A DNA stretch of 64,000 nt. Source: an uncultured Bacteroidota bacterium. Its GTDB lineage: Bacteria > Bacteroidota > Bacteroidia > Chitinophagales > Chitinophagaceae. The stretch spans positions 1-64,000 of the forward strand of contig CAILLK010000154.1 of the NCBI GenBank assembly GCA_903835005.1, given 5' to 3'. Of this stretch, positions 1-9,286 are shown one piece after another. Made by a program: the position numbers and the translations under genes. The notes beneath the pieces are model-generated. The model was not told the DNA's origin. It worked only from the letters and a program-made list of their open reading frames with translations, and searched no databases. Every line of letters starts with the position of its first letter. Within the stretch, counting starts at the first letter, position 1.

Positions 1-294
1 AATTATTTACCTAATGCAAAACAACCTTCCCAATTTATTCTTTCCAATAGTTGTCAAGCAAAAATTAGCCGGAAAATTATTTTTTAAAGCGGCTTAACTG
101 CTATGCTTGGCAAGCTTATTATTTTGCCGCTGAATTACTGATTTCTAATGTCTGTATGGTATAATGCGAAGTTCAGATTGATAATCAGGCAACTAATATA
201 AATCCGGTTGCATATAAATGAACTGGTGGAAACCAGCTAAAATAGAAAAATGGAGCATTAATGATCATTAAATATTAAACCTTTAAAAACAGAT
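1..294. other. Non-coding stretch at the window edge
   Basis: AT-rich sequence upstream of the first gene. I see no convincing open frame, RNA gene or clear TAnnTTTG promoter box. It presumably holds the promoter and leader of the following exported protein. Confidence 0.5.
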
Positions 295-2265
295 ATGAAA
301 AGAACTATCATAATGGCCTTGGCAGTTATGGGAACTGCGGCCGCAAATGCGCAGATTAATACTGACAGGGTGCTGCACCAGAACAGGATAAACTCCCACC
401 AGGTTTATTCTACAGATGTCCCCGGAAAACCAGCGAGCCATCGCTCCGGCGCGAAAACCACCTCCTTTACCATTGCAACAGAAACTTTTGGTACGGGCAC
501 AGATACTACCCTGCCTGCAGGCTGGACATCGGGAATTATCAATGGTACCGGAGCCTGGCATTGGTCGGATTGGGCATCCACCTCCGTGAATACAATGGGG
601 CTTATGTACTCAACAACCGCAGCAGATGGCTGGATGATATTTGACGCCGACTCCATTAATAATGATTGCAGCTGCGCACCATCGGCATGGCTGCAATCGC
701 CGGCTTATAATTGCACCGGACATACTACAGTGCGGCTAAATTTTGAAGAATATTACGGGCATGTTCAGGATACGACAGAGGTATGGGTAAGCACCGATCC
801 TACCTTTGCTACCTATACAGTATACCCGATAAGTAGTAATGATGCTGTGATGTGGGGCTCGACAACAGCCAATGTTGCGCTGATTCATTTGAATATCACA
901 GCAACTGCGGCAGGGCATCCGGCGGTATACATCCGGTATGTGTATTATGGCGAATCGTATTACGACCTATCGTGGATGATAGATGATATGAGCCTTACGG
1001 AACTGGAGCCACATGATGCAGGCATATCGGGATCATTTATGCTTGCCCCTGACCCGACAGCCTATAACGGATCGATATTCAATACGCCACTGGTATTTGT
1101 GGATAGTTTTGTACCTGGTACTCTTCTGAGCAATTACGGATACAGCAATGAAACGAATGTGCCGGTAGCTGCCCATATATATAATGGTATTTCGAGTGTT
1201 TATTCGCAGACAGGTTTATTTCCAACTTTGCCCGAAAACACCAATGATACACCCATGTTCCTGCCAAAATTCAAACCGACAAGTACGGGGAGCTATACAT
1301 GTGCCCTTAATACGGCACTAACCAGTGATGCTGACTCAACTAATAACCCGGATACGGTAAGATTTAATGTAACAGATACTACCTGGATGCAGAATGATAC
1401 TGTGGTAGCAACCAATTATTTTGTGAATATGGTAGCGGGTACATTTCCGGGATCACCGGCATCTTCATCAATGATGGGAACGCGGTTTGATGTGCCATCA
1501 TCTTCGGTTGGTGATACCATTTCGGGTTTCGGAGTAGCCTTTTCACCAATTACAACGCCTACCGGGCCACTTGGTAAAGTAAGCGTGCAGTTATATTCCA
1601 TACACAAGGGGGAGACTACGTGGACCTATAGGGGTACGTCGGTTGCGAAGCCGATAACAGCCGCAGATACGTCATCCTTCACGGCAATAAAATGGTGCGA
1701 TTTCAGGATTGATACTGCAGCCAGCGGTGGCGTAGCTCCATTTATATTACAGCCCGGCACGACCTATGCAGCAATGCTACAGCTGGACCATGTAACTACC
1801 AATATTCTTGTATTCGCTTCTTTGATCAATCCTATACCCGGAATGACAGGAGGTTTCGCGATAACAGATACATCGAACAATGATGGCAGCCACACCCTGC
1901 ATTACAGCCCGTTTGATACCGTTTTCAGCCAGTATGTGCCATTTGTACGCATGTATTCCGGTAATGTTCCATTAGCTAGTACAGGTATAAATAATGTGAC
2001 ACAATCTATTGCATTGCACGCGGCATATCCCGATCCGGCCAATACGATTATTAATATCCCGGTTGTGACCATTACCGATGAAACAATAACGGTAACCTTA
2101 TCGAACATTGCCGGACGAGCAGTGAAATCAAAAACAATTCATGCAACAGGCGGAGCAGAAACAAATGTTACCTTCAGAACAGATGACCTGCCTGAAGGCG
2201 TGTATAATTATAGTATCACCCAAAATGGAGCACATGGTAGCGGAAGCATAATAATTGCTCATTAA
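295..2265 (+). CDS. T9SS-exported protein with a jelly-roll-like N-terminal domain
   Basis: Secreted protein of 656 aa. It opens with a signal peptide (MKRTIIMALAVMGTAAANAQ, cut after AQ). Residues ~55-240 resemble the 'choice-of-anchor J' or MAM-like jelly-roll domains of Bacteroidota exported proteins: an aromatic- and Trp-rich stretch, WLQSPAY, and a DDMSL strand at its end. The middle is Thr/Ser-rich beta-type sequence that I do not recognise. The last ~75 residues form a type A T9SS sorting domain (PDPAN, a VTLSNIAGR strand, then LPEGVYNY), although PNP is changed to PDP. It should cross the outer membrane by T9SS and be attached to the surface or released. Substrate unknown. It is followed by a strong terminator, so it is probably monocistronic. 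Confidence 0.8.
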   Translation: MKRTIIMALAVMGTAAANAQINTDRVLHQNRINSHQVYSTDVPGKPASHRSGAKTTSFTIATETFGTGTDTTLPAGWTSGIINGTGAWHWSDWASTSVNTMGLMYSTTAADGWMIFDADSINNDCSCAPSAWLQSPAYNCTGHTTVRLNFEEYYGHVQDTTEVWVSTDPTFATYTVYPISSNDAVMWGSTTANVALIHLNITATAAGHPAVYIRYVYYGESYYDLSWMIDDMSLTELEPHDAGISGSFMLAPDPTAYNGSIFNTPLVFVDSFVPGTLLSNYGYSNETNVPVAAHIYNGISSVYSQTGLFPTLPENTNDTPMFLPKFKPTSTGSYTCALNTALTSDADSTNNPDTVRFNVTDTTWMQNDTVVATNYFVNMVAGTFPGSPASSSMMGTRFDVPSSSVGDTISGFGVAFSPITTPTGPLGKVSVQLYSIHKGETTWTYRGTSVAKPITAADTSSFTAIKWCDFRIDTAASGGVAPFILQPGTTYAAMLQLDHVTTNILVFASLINPIPGMTGGFAITDTSNNDGSHTLHYSPFDTVFSQYVPFVRMYSGNVPLASTGINNVTQSIALHAAYPDPANTIINIPVVTITDETITVTLSNIAGRAVKSKTIHATGGAETNVTFRTDDLPEGVYNYSITQNGAHGSGSIIIAH

Positions 2266-2289
2266 TAATATGATAATATTTCTATAATT

Positions 2290-2315
2290 AAGGGGAGATT
2301 TGCTCCCCTTTTTTT
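2290..2315 (+). terminator. Rho-independent terminator after the first gene
   Basis: Perfect 8-bp stem AAGGGGAG / CTCCCCTT with a 5-nt loop, running into a tract of seven T. It lies between the T9SS protein and topA and separates their transcription. Confidence 0.85.
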
Positions 2316-2386
2316 CTATTTGGAAACAATATTCTATTATTGCACACTCTTGCCATGTTTTAAGGCAAAAAAAGCAGCAATTAATA

Positions 2387-4726
2387 ATGGCTAAACATTT
2401 ACTGATAGTGGAGTCGCCTGCGAAGGCGAAGACCATAGAAAAAATTTTAGGTAGCGATTTTGAAGTGAAATCCTGTTATGGCCATATCCGTGACCTGGAG
2501 AAAGAAGATATGGGTATAGACCTGAAGAACGGGTATAAACCCAAGTACATTATATCGGAGGATAAGCAGAAGGTAGTAAAGGAACTCAGGGCGCTGGCAA
2601 AAAAATCGGATGATGTATGGCTGGCAACGGATGAGGACCGTGAGGGTGAAGCCATATCGTGGCATTTGTGTGAAGTACTGGACCTGGACCCCTATAAAAC
2701 CAAGAGAATAGTTTTTCATGAAATAACGAAGCCGGCAATTGATAAAGCGGTAAAGAACCCCAGGTTTGTAAATATGGACCTGGTGAATGCACAACAGGCC
2801 AGGCGCATACTGGACCGCATAGTTGGTTTTGAATTATCTCCTGTTTTGTGGCGCAAAATGAGTATGCGCAATAATTTGTCGGCGGGCCGTGTGCAATCGG
2901 TATCTGTGCGGCTGATAGTAGAGCGGGAAAGGGAGATTACCCGGTTTAAGGTAAACAGCAGTTTTAAAGTAGAAGCCTTTTTCAGCGCTGATGACCTCAA
3001 CAAAAAGAAAGTAACCTTTAAAGCAGAAGGGCCAGACAGGTTAAGTGATGCAAAGGGCGCAGAAAATTACCTGACCAGGTGCATAGGCGCCAGCTATACT
3101 GTAAATGATGTACAGATAAAGCCCGCCAAAAAATCGCCGTCAGCGCCATTCACTACATCTACCCTGCAGCAGGAAGCCAGCCGAAAACTGGGCTACTCGG
3201 TATCAAAAACCATGCTGCTGGCACAGAAGCTGTATGAGAACGGGCATATCACGTATATGAGAACGGATTCCGTTAATCTGTCGGAAACGGCAATTGATGG
3301 CGCCAGGGTAGCCATTATAGCCCAGTATGGCGAAAAATACCATCAGCAGCGTGTATACAAAACAAAAAATGAATCGGCACAGGAAGCGCATGAAGCCATA
3401 AGGCCAACCGATATGATGGCCACATCGGCCGGAGACGCTGACTCGAGCAGGCTTTATGAACTGATATGGAAGCGCACGATGGCCTGCCAGATGGCAGACG
3501 CACAACTGGAGCGCACAATAGCTAAAATAAACGTATCGACCCAGCCCGACCAGCTTACAGCTACTGGTGAGGTAATGCGTTTTGACGGATTTCTTAAGGT
3601 ATACAGCGAGGGGAATGATGAAGAGGATAGTGAAGATGAAAATGAAGGGATGCTGCCGCCGTTAGCTGCCGGGCAGAAACTGGATTTTCAGCGTATGGTA
3701 GCCACTGAACGCTTCAGCAGGCCTGCGCCAAGATATACGGAAGCATCGCTGGTGAAGAAACTGGAAGAGCTGGGCATAGGCCGCCCATCTACCTATGCAC
3801 CTACCATAAGCACCATACAGGCAAGGGGCTATGTAGAGAAAAGGGATAAGGAAGGCGTGAAAAGAGATTTCCAGGTGGTGACCCTGCAGCATGACAAGGT
3901 AACAGCCGCTGTAAGCAGCGAGAATACCGGCGCCGAAAAAAATAAACTCTTCCCTACCGACCTGGGTATGGTGGTTAATGATTTTCTGAGGGAGCACTTT
4001 GAGAAAGTAATGGACTATGACTTTACCGCCAAGATAGAGGCACAGTTTGATGAGATAGCAGAAGGGCACCAGTTGTGGAATAAAATGATAGATGACTTCT
4101 ACCTGCCATTTCATGAGAGTGTAGAACATACTATAGAGAATGCCGGCCGGGCCAAGGGTGAGCGCGAACTGGGCCTTGACCCGCAGAGCGGCAAGCCTGT
4201 TGTGGCCCGCCTTGGAAGGTTCGGGCCTATGGTGCAGATCGGAGCTGCAGAAGCGGAGGAAAAGCCGCGCTTTGCCAAGCTGCGCACCAACCAGAGTATT
4301 GAAACCATAACGCTGGAAGAAGCTTTGGAACTCTTCAGGCTGCCCCGAAACCTGGGCCAGTTTGAAGATGCAGATATTGTGGTAAATATAGGCCGCTTTG
4401 GCCCTTATGCACAGCATGCAGGCCAGTTTTACTCCCTGAAAAAAGAAATGGATCCGTATACTGTGGAAGTAGGTGAAGTGATACCACTGATAGAAGACAA
4501 ACGGAAATCGAAACTGGAAAGTGAAATCAAGGTATTTGAAAAAGAGAAAATAAGGATACTGAAAGGGCCATACGGACCATATATAAAGCAGGGCCTGAAG
4601 AACTATAAAATACCTAAAGAGCAGGCGGAGCAACCAGCAGCATTGACTATTGCAGATGTAAAAGCAATAATAGAGGAGCAAAAAGCCAACCCGCCCAAGA
4701 AGGTAGCCAAAAAGAAAAGAGCATAA
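2387..4726 (+). CDS. topA: DNA topoisomerase I (type IA)
   Basis: Relaxes negative supercoils by breaking one strand and passing the other. The protein of 779 aa has the Toprim domain at the N-terminus (LLIVESPAKAKTIEKIL, then TDEDREGEAISWHL with the acidic metal-binding residues). The four-domain core carries the catalytic tyrosine in ITYMRTDS at residue 290. The C-terminus has repeated GRFGPMV / GRFGPYA / GPYGPYIKQG modules (topoisomerase C-terminal repeats) and a Lys-rich tail. No Cys4 zinc ribbons are visible, as in other Bacteroidota TopA. The frame is open about 29 codons upstream, but the conserved protein begins at MAKHLLIVESP, so that ATG is chosen; the longer version would run into the preceding terminator. 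Length and motifs are normal and it is flanked by terminators on both sides. Confidence 0.97.
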   Translation: MAKHLLIVESPAKAKTIEKILGSDFEVKSCYGHIRDLEKEDMGIDLKNGYKPKYIISEDKQKVVKELRALAKKSDDVWLATDEDREGEAISWHLCEVLDLDPYKTKRIVFHEITKPAIDKAVKNPRFVNMDLVNAQQARRILDRIVGFELSPVLWRKMSMRNNLSAGRVQSVSVRLIVEREREITRFKVNSSFKVEAFFSADDLNKKKVTFKAEGPDRLSDAKGAENYLTRCIGASYTVNDVQIKPAKKSPSAPFTTSTLQQEASRKLGYSVSKTMLLAQKLYENGHITYMRTDSVNLSETAIDGARVAIIAQYGEKYHQQRVYKTKNESAQEAHEAIRPTDMMATSAGDADSSRLYELIWKRTMACQMADAQLERTIAKINVSTQPDQLTATGEVMRFDGFLKVYSEGNDEEDSEDENEGMLPPLAAGQKLDFQRMVATERFSRPAPRYTEASLVKKLEELGIGRPSTYAPTISTIQARGYVEKRDKEGVKRDFQVVTLQHDKVTAAVSSENTGAEKNKLFPTDLGMVVNDFLREHFEKVMDYDFTAKIEAQFDEIAEGHQLWNKMIDDFYLPFHESVEHTIENAGRAKGERELGLDPQSGKPVVARLGRFGPMVQIGAAEAEEKPRFAKLRTNQSIETITLEEALELFRLPRNLGQFEDADIVVNIGRFGPYAQHAGQFYSLKKEMDPYTVEVGEVIPLIEDKRKSKLESEIKVFEKEKIRILKGPYGPYIKQGLKNYKIPKEQAEQPAALTIADVKAIIEEQKANPPKKVAKKKRA

Positions 4727-4748
4727 ACCATTAGTAATATACTTACTT

Positions 4749-4781
4749 AACAATATCCCCACTCTGGGGATATTGTTTTTT
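4749..4781 (+). terminator. Rho-independent terminator of topA
   Basis: Twelve-bp perfect stem AACAATATCCCC / GGGGATATTGTT with loop ACTCT and a run of T. It sits just after the topA stop codon. Confidence 0.9.
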
Positions 4782-4870
4782 GAGGCTTTTTCTGTTTTTC
4801 GTAACTTAGATACCGGAATCAATTTTGATCTGTTTTAACTGACTAATTAATAACCGGGTAGACTCAAACT

Positions 4871-5743
4871 ATGCGATCGGATAAAGAAATATCGGCACTG
4901 CTAAGACTTATTGATGACCCGGACAGCGAGGTATATGATACTGTAGCCAGTAAGTTGCTGAACTACGGTAAGGAGATCATTCCTAACCTGGAACAACTAT
5001 GGGAAGTAACTGAAGATGAGGATGTGCAGGAACGCATAGAACTGCTGATTCACCGCGTTCATTTTGAAGACCTTCAGGAAGACTTTGTGACCTGGAGCAA
5101 TGCAGCTAATCCGGAATTACTGAGAGGGGCGATACTGCTGGCCCGGTTCCAGTTTCCCGACCTGAATGTACCTGCAATACTTACCCAGTTCGATCAGCTG
5201 CGCCGCAACATATGGCTGGAGCTTAATAACTACCTCTCGCCAATGGAGCAGGTAAATGTATTCAACAGTATACTCTATAATTTCTTTAAGCTCCAGGGCC
5301 ACGAGCTTACTGAGCGGGAGCCCAAGTATTTTTTCATCAACCAGGTGCTGGAAAGCAAGCAGGGGAACAGCTATACCATTGGCATTCTTTACCTGGCGCT
5401 GTGCGAAATGCTGGATATACCCATTTTTGCAGTAGATGTGCCCCGGCAGTTCATTTTCGCTTTTATTGATGTAATACACAATATTTTCAGTCCGGAAGAA
5501 GAGGCCATTCAGCAGATCCAGTTTTATTTAGATCCACTTAATGGTGTGGTATATACCCAGAAGGATGTGGACTCCTACCTAAGCAAAATTAATGCTACTG
5601 AGCGCGAAACCTACTTCGCACCATTGCTCAATAAGCGCATCATGTATAAAATGATGGAGGAGCTATCGCTGTGCTACCGGTACCGGAAAGAAGACCAGAA
5701 GGCAGAGGAGATACAGCAGCTGATGCGGCTGATAGGGGAGTGA
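4871..5743 (+). CDS. SirB1-like transglutaminase-fold protein
   Basis: Cytoplasmic protein of 290 aa without signal peptide or membrane segment. The N-terminal ~90 residues are helical and HEAT-like. Residues ~95-290 resemble the SirB1 / Transglut_core2 family: a YLSPMEQVNVFNSILYN stretch, then NSYTIGILYLALCEMLDIPI and VDVPRQFIFAF, where family members place the degenerate transglutaminase core. The usual catalytic Cys is not obvious: the NSYTIG position has Tyr/Thr where active enzymes carry Cys. This suggests a non-catalytic fold. The family's biochemical function is poorly known. It stands alone, between the topA terminator and the HEPN/MNT pair on the other strand. Confidence 0.75.
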   Translation: MRSDKEISALLRLIDDPDSEVYDTVASKLLNYGKEIIPNLEQLWEVTEDEDVQERIELLIHRVHFEDLQEDFVTWSNAANPELLRGAILLARFQFPDLNVPAILTQFDQLRRNIWLELNNYLSPMEQVNVFNSILYNFFKLQGHELTEREPKYFFINQVLESKQGNSYTIGILYLALCEMLDIPIFAVDVPRQFIFAFIDVIHNIFSPEEEAIQQIQFYLDPLNGVVYTQKDVDSYLSKINATERETYFAPLLNKRIMYKMMEELSLCYRYRKEDQKAEEIQQLMRLIGE

Positions 5744-5876
5744 TTTAGAATCAAAATCAACAGTACCGAAGTCAGGAAATTAGTAAGCTATTACAATGCA
5801 GTAACTCATATTCTAGGTGCCAACCGCCAACCACTTCAAAATAGGAAACCAAAGTCAGCAGCTAACATCAAAAAAA

Positions 5877-6269
5877 TCAGGAATATACAATCCTTTCCAG
5901 AACCAAGGATTTGATATGAAGCGCCAACTGGTAATAGTCTTTTGCCTCATCTGGTTCAGGCATCAGGCTGTTATCAGGATATCGTCCTGTCACTGCATAC
6001 GCATTAATATTCATAGGGTCAACTTTAGCAAATATCTCATCAATTTTTGAGCATTCCGAAAGCAAGAAGATAATATTATGGGTCAATTGAATTTCCTTAC
6101 CATGATAACATATTAAAGCTTTTAGATATTTTTAACTGGCTTGTTGACAATGGAAACATGCATTGTCTAAAATCATGGGTTCTATCTCTAATAACCGTTC
6201 GGCACTGATCATATCATGCTCCGCTTTGAGCAACCACGCATTTATATATGCTATTTGATCAGTTGTCAT
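5877..6269 (-). pseudogene. HEPN-domain toxin gene interrupted by an in-frame stop
   Basis: Translating from the ATG that overlaps the MNT stop gives a 130-codon HEPN protein with TAA at codon 46 (bases 6134-6132). The break falls inside the most conserved HEPN motif: CFHCQQAS, stop, KYLKALICYHG, where family members read CFHCQQAAEKYLKA. GAA to TAA at a Glu codon is the simplest explanation. The frame then continues intact through THNIIFLLSE and the C-terminal helix (PEPDEAKDYYQLALHIKS). Downstream translation could only restart at weak internal codons. HEPN proteins of this type are typically RNases or ribosome-linked toxins neutralised by the MNT partner. An R-x4-6-H active-site motif is not clear here. 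It is either a recent pseudogene or a sequencing error. Confidence 0.85.
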
Positions 6270-6583
6270 AATGCCACCCCCTCTTTGATTATGGTACGTA
6301 TAATATGCCCCGGCAATTCCTGTTTTTGCTGTATTTCCTCTTCGCTATTTAGCAACAAGTCAACAGGTATATTAACGGATTTTACAATTGCGCGATCCAA
6401 TTGGCCGCTCCAGTAAATCTTTTCTTTTGGTGTAAAGGTCTGGGGAGTAATTATCATCAGATCGTAATCACTGAGCGGGCCATTGTCGCCTCTTGCACGC
6501 GAACCAAACAGCAAAACGCGTGCACCAGGCAAGCAGCCCTGTACCGTTGACCGGATCATATTATATATTGCTGTGCGCTCCAC
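6266..6583 (-). CDS. MNT-type nucleotidyltransferase antitoxin
   Basis: Minimal nucleotidyltransferase of 105 aa, the usual antitoxin partner of HEPN proteins; characterised members inactivate HEPN by adding AMP. The signature GSRARGDNGPLSDYDLMI is complete (Gly-Ser, then the two catalytic Asp of DYDL), and a third Asp follows in VDLLL. The frame opens with GTG; an ATG eight codons later would leave a rather short first helix. Its stop overlaps the downstream HEPN start (ATGA), so the two were translationally coupled. The antitoxin looks intact although the HEPN gene does not. Confidence 0.9.
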   Translation of the reverse strand: MERTAIYNMIRSTVQGCLPGARVLLFGSRARGDNGPLSDYDLMIITPQTFTPKEKIYWSGQLDRAIVKSVNIPVDLLLNSEEEIQQKQELPGHIIRTIIKEGVAL

Positions 6584-6782
6584 AGAACAAACTTACAAAT
6601 TATTTGAGTTGAATCAATATGGTTTATATGCCAACATAAATTTCTACCTGACTTAATTATGTGACGTTTACCGGACAGCATATCAAACAATAATACTTTT
6701 CAAATGCCTTTATTCACTTAATGTCTATAATCATTAAGCTGTGTACATTTCATATCATGCCTGTTTCCTTAAACCAATCTCA

Positions 6783-8561
6783 TTAAAAACAATAAGCCTC
6801 TGCATCAATCAACCTGGCAGCTATTCTTCTCCGGGCATCTTTGGTGTTGTAGTTATCGGCTTTGGTGAAGCGCTTGAGGCCCATCAGCATCATGCGCTGC
6901 TCATCGCCTTCGGCAAATGAGTTGATGGCGTTTTTGCCTGCATGGTTAATGCGGTCTGCGGCATTGTAGATAAAGGTGCGGGCAATATCTAGTGCTATGA
7001 TTGCCTTGTCGTTGCCTGCCTGCTTCATTTTCATGGCCCTCAGCAACACGCTCTCCGCCTGAAAAGTGTCTATCACCATATCGGCAAGGTTCATGAGTAT
7101 TTCCTGCTCGCTTTCCAGTTGCATCATCAGCTTCTGGGCTGCGCCACCGGCACACATCAGTATGGCTTTCTTAAAGTTGTCGACTACTTTCTGCTCTGCG
7201 GCAAATGGCGTATCATCTGTGCTGAAATCGGGTATGCTCATCAGTTCCTTCTGCACCGCAAATGCAGGGCCCATAATGTTGATGCGGTTTTTCATTGCCC
7301 GTTTCAGGTACATATCCATGGTCAGCAGGCGGTTTATTTCGTTGGTGCCTTCAAATATGCGGTTGATGCGGCTGTCGCGGTAGGCACGGCTGATGTTGTA
7401 CTCATCGCTGTAGCCATTGCCGCCATGCACCTGCACGCCCTCATCTACTGCATAGTTGAGCGCCTCACTGCCCAGTACCTTGAGCATGGCACACTCAATG
7501 GCATATTCCTCGGCAGCGCCCAGCAGGGCATCGTGTTTGCCGGCATCCAGTAGTTCATGCTCCTTGCGGTCTATCCAGTCGGCAGTGCGGAACAGGGCAG
7601 ATTCAGCGGCAAACAGCCTTATAGCTGTTTCGGCCAGCTTGTATTGTATAGCGCCAAAACTGGCGATAGGTACCTTAAACTGTTCCCGCGTTTTGGCATA
7701 TTTTATGGTAGTCTTCAGTGCCAGCTTACCACCGCCTACAGTGGCGGCACACAATTTGAGCCTGCCGATATTGAGGATATTGAAGGCTATGATATGCCCT
7801 TTGCCTATCTCACCCAGCAGGTTATCTTTAGGTATCACACAGTTCTCAAAAAATAACTGGCGGGTACTTGAACCTTTAATGCCCATTTTATGTTCTTCTT
7901 CACCGAAGGTGAGGCCGGGTGTGCCCCGGTCAACAATAAATGCGCTGAACTGGGTGCCCCCTATCTTTGCAAATACAGTAAAGACATCGGCAAAGCCTGC
8001 ATTGGTGATCCATATCTTCTGACCGTTGAGCGCATAGGTAGTGCCATCGGTGCTTAGCGTGGCTGTGGTTTTAGCCCCGAGCGCATCCGATCCGCTGCCG
8101 GGTTCGGTAAGGGCATATGCGCCCTTCATTTCGCCACTGGCCAGCTTGGGTATATACTTTTGTTTCTGTTCTTCGGTTCCAAAGTAAAGTATGGGCAGCG
8201 AGCCTATACCATTGTGGGCAGCCATAGCCACAGCAAAAGAGTGGCCGCCACCCAGGCATTCATTAATTAGTGTAGCTGTTACAAAATCTTTGCCCAGGCC
8301 TCCCAGAGATTCAGGGAAAGCCGCGCCAAGCAGGCCGAGCGCACCGGCTTTCTCTACCAGGCCAGGCATAATGTTGTCTTTCTGGAGATCAATATCAACC
8401 AGGTGGGGGAGGACTTCCTTTTCGAGGAATTCATTGCACATTTCAATGATCATGTGCTGCTCCTCATTAAAATCTTCGGGAGTAAATGTGTTTTCAGGAG
8501 TTGAAGGTTGGATCAGGAACCCACCGCCGGGAATCAAAGAATTAAGTGTCTGCGCTTCCAT
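6783..8561 (-). CDS. Acyl-CoA dehydrogenase family protein, long form
   Basis: FAD-dependent enzyme of 592 aa that introduces the alpha-beta double bond into acyl-CoA thioesters in fatty-acid oxidation. The N-terminal helical domain is followed by the family signature GAYALTEPGSGSDALGAKT and the beta-domain WITNAGFADVFTVFAKI. The C-terminal helical domain has QVHGGNGYSDEYNISRAYRDSRI and IFEGTNEINRLL; the Glu in the FEGT segment matches the catalytic base of medium-chain enzymes. An additional C-terminal domain of ~170 aa is like that of VLCAD/ACAD9-type enzymes and explains the length above the usual ~380-400 aa. No other beta-oxidation gene is adjacent, so chain-length preference cannot be inferred. 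Confidence 0.92.
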   Translation of the reverse strand: MEAQTLNSLIPGGGFLIQPSTPENTFTPEDFNEEQHMIIEMCNEFLEKEVLPHLVDIDLQKDNIMPGLVEKAGALGLLGAAFPESLGGLGKDFVTATLINECLGGGHSFAVAMAAHNGIGSLPILYFGTEEQKQKYIPKLASGEMKGAYALTEPGSGSDALGAKTTATLSTDGTTYALNGQKIWITNAGFADVFTVFAKIGGTQFSAFIVDRGTPGLTFGEEEHKMGIKGSSTRQLFFENCVIPKDNLLGEIGKGHIIAFNILNIGRLKLCAATVGGGKLALKTTIKYAKTREQFKVPIASFGAIQYKLAETAIRLFAAESALFRTADWIDRKEHELLDAGKHDALLGAAEEYAIECAMLKVLGSEALNYAVDEGVQVHGGNGYSDEYNISRAYRDSRINRIFEGTNEINRLLTMDMYLKRAMKNRINIMGPAFAVQKELMSIPDFSTDDTPFAAEQKVVDNFKKAILMCAGGAAQKLMMQLESEQEILMNLADMVIDTFQAESVLLRAMKMKQAGNDKAIIALDIARTFIYNAADRINHAGKNAINSFAEGDEQRMMLMGLKRFTKADNYNTKDARRRIAARLIDAEAYCF

Positions 8562-8662
8562 AATTAAGTTTGTATAAAGTTAAGGAATAAATGAAAATCG
8601 GAGGTGTTAATTTCACAAATCCTGATTGAAAAAACCGAACTTACAAACATAATTATATAACC

Positions 8663-9262
8663 ATGATCAAATTATTGATTGCCTTGCTTTCATTGATAAC
8701 TTTTGCCGGTTACGGCCAGGAGCATATTACACTGGATAACAACATAGATTGCGGCCTTGAAGGTACCGCGAGACCGGGATCGGTGGAATATGAGATTAAT
8801 CCTTACAAAAACAGGTCGGATATGCCTGTATCGTTCGACAACAGTTATAACCTCAGCGTTCTTGCTACCAAAAAGGCAGCGAAAAACTTCCCGAAAAAAA
8901 CTGCTGTGAAGATAACCGGGTATTGCATTAATGTGAAACAGGGAGGGCCTGAATCGTGCAATTGCAAGGCTAAGCAAGATAAAGACACCCATATTGAACT
9001 GGTTGTCAGCTCAGCAGCAACTGATAAAAAATTCCGGGTGGTAGTGGAGGTTACACCCAGGATGCGGAAACACGTTTTTAACGGGGCTACTACCGCTGAA
9101 CTGAAGAAAATACTTATGAAACATACTATAACCGTGGAAGGCTGGCTGTTTTGCGACCTGGTACATAAACCAGTATCGTATGCCGACAGCCCTGATGGCG
9201 CTAAAGTTGAAAGAGCCAGCTGCTGGGAAGTGCACCCGGTAACGCATATAGCTGTAAATTGA
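8663..9262 (+). CDS. Exported protein with a CWEVHPVT motif
   Basis: Protein of 199 aa with a signal peptide (MIKLLIALLSLITFAGYGQ). The mature part contains ITGYCINVKQGG, CNCKAKQDKDTHIELV, ITVEGWLFCDLVH and, near the end, CWEVHPVTHI. This combination recurs in uncharacterised exported proteins of environmental bacteria and suggests a small beta-barrel (OB-like) domain, but I know of no assigned function. Six cysteines in the mature part could form disulfides in the periplasm. It is divergent from the acyl-CoA dehydrogenase and convergent with the next gene, with only a ~25-bp gap to it. Confidence 0.65.
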   Translation: MIKLLIALLSLITFAGYGQEHITLDNNIDCGLEGTARPGSVEYEINPYKNRSDMPVSFDNSYNLSVLATKKAAKNFPKKTAVKITGYCINVKQGGPESCNCKAKQDKDTHIELVVSSAATDKKFRVVVEVTPRMRKHVFNGATTAELKKILMKHTITVEGWLFCDLVHKPVSYADSPDGAKVERASCWEVHPVTHIAVN

Positions 9263-9286
9263 GCAAGACGTATAAACTTGCAATTC

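Noticed and set aside
2300-2386. Upstream extension of topA by 29 codons
   Set aside because: It would begin inside the preceding terminator hairpin, and the conserved protein starts at MAKHLLIVESP.
3662-4822. 386-codon open frame antisense to topA
   Set aside because: It lies opposite the conserved C-terminal part of topA and its protein is rich in Cys, Phe and Tyr without any known motif. It follows from the codon use of topA.
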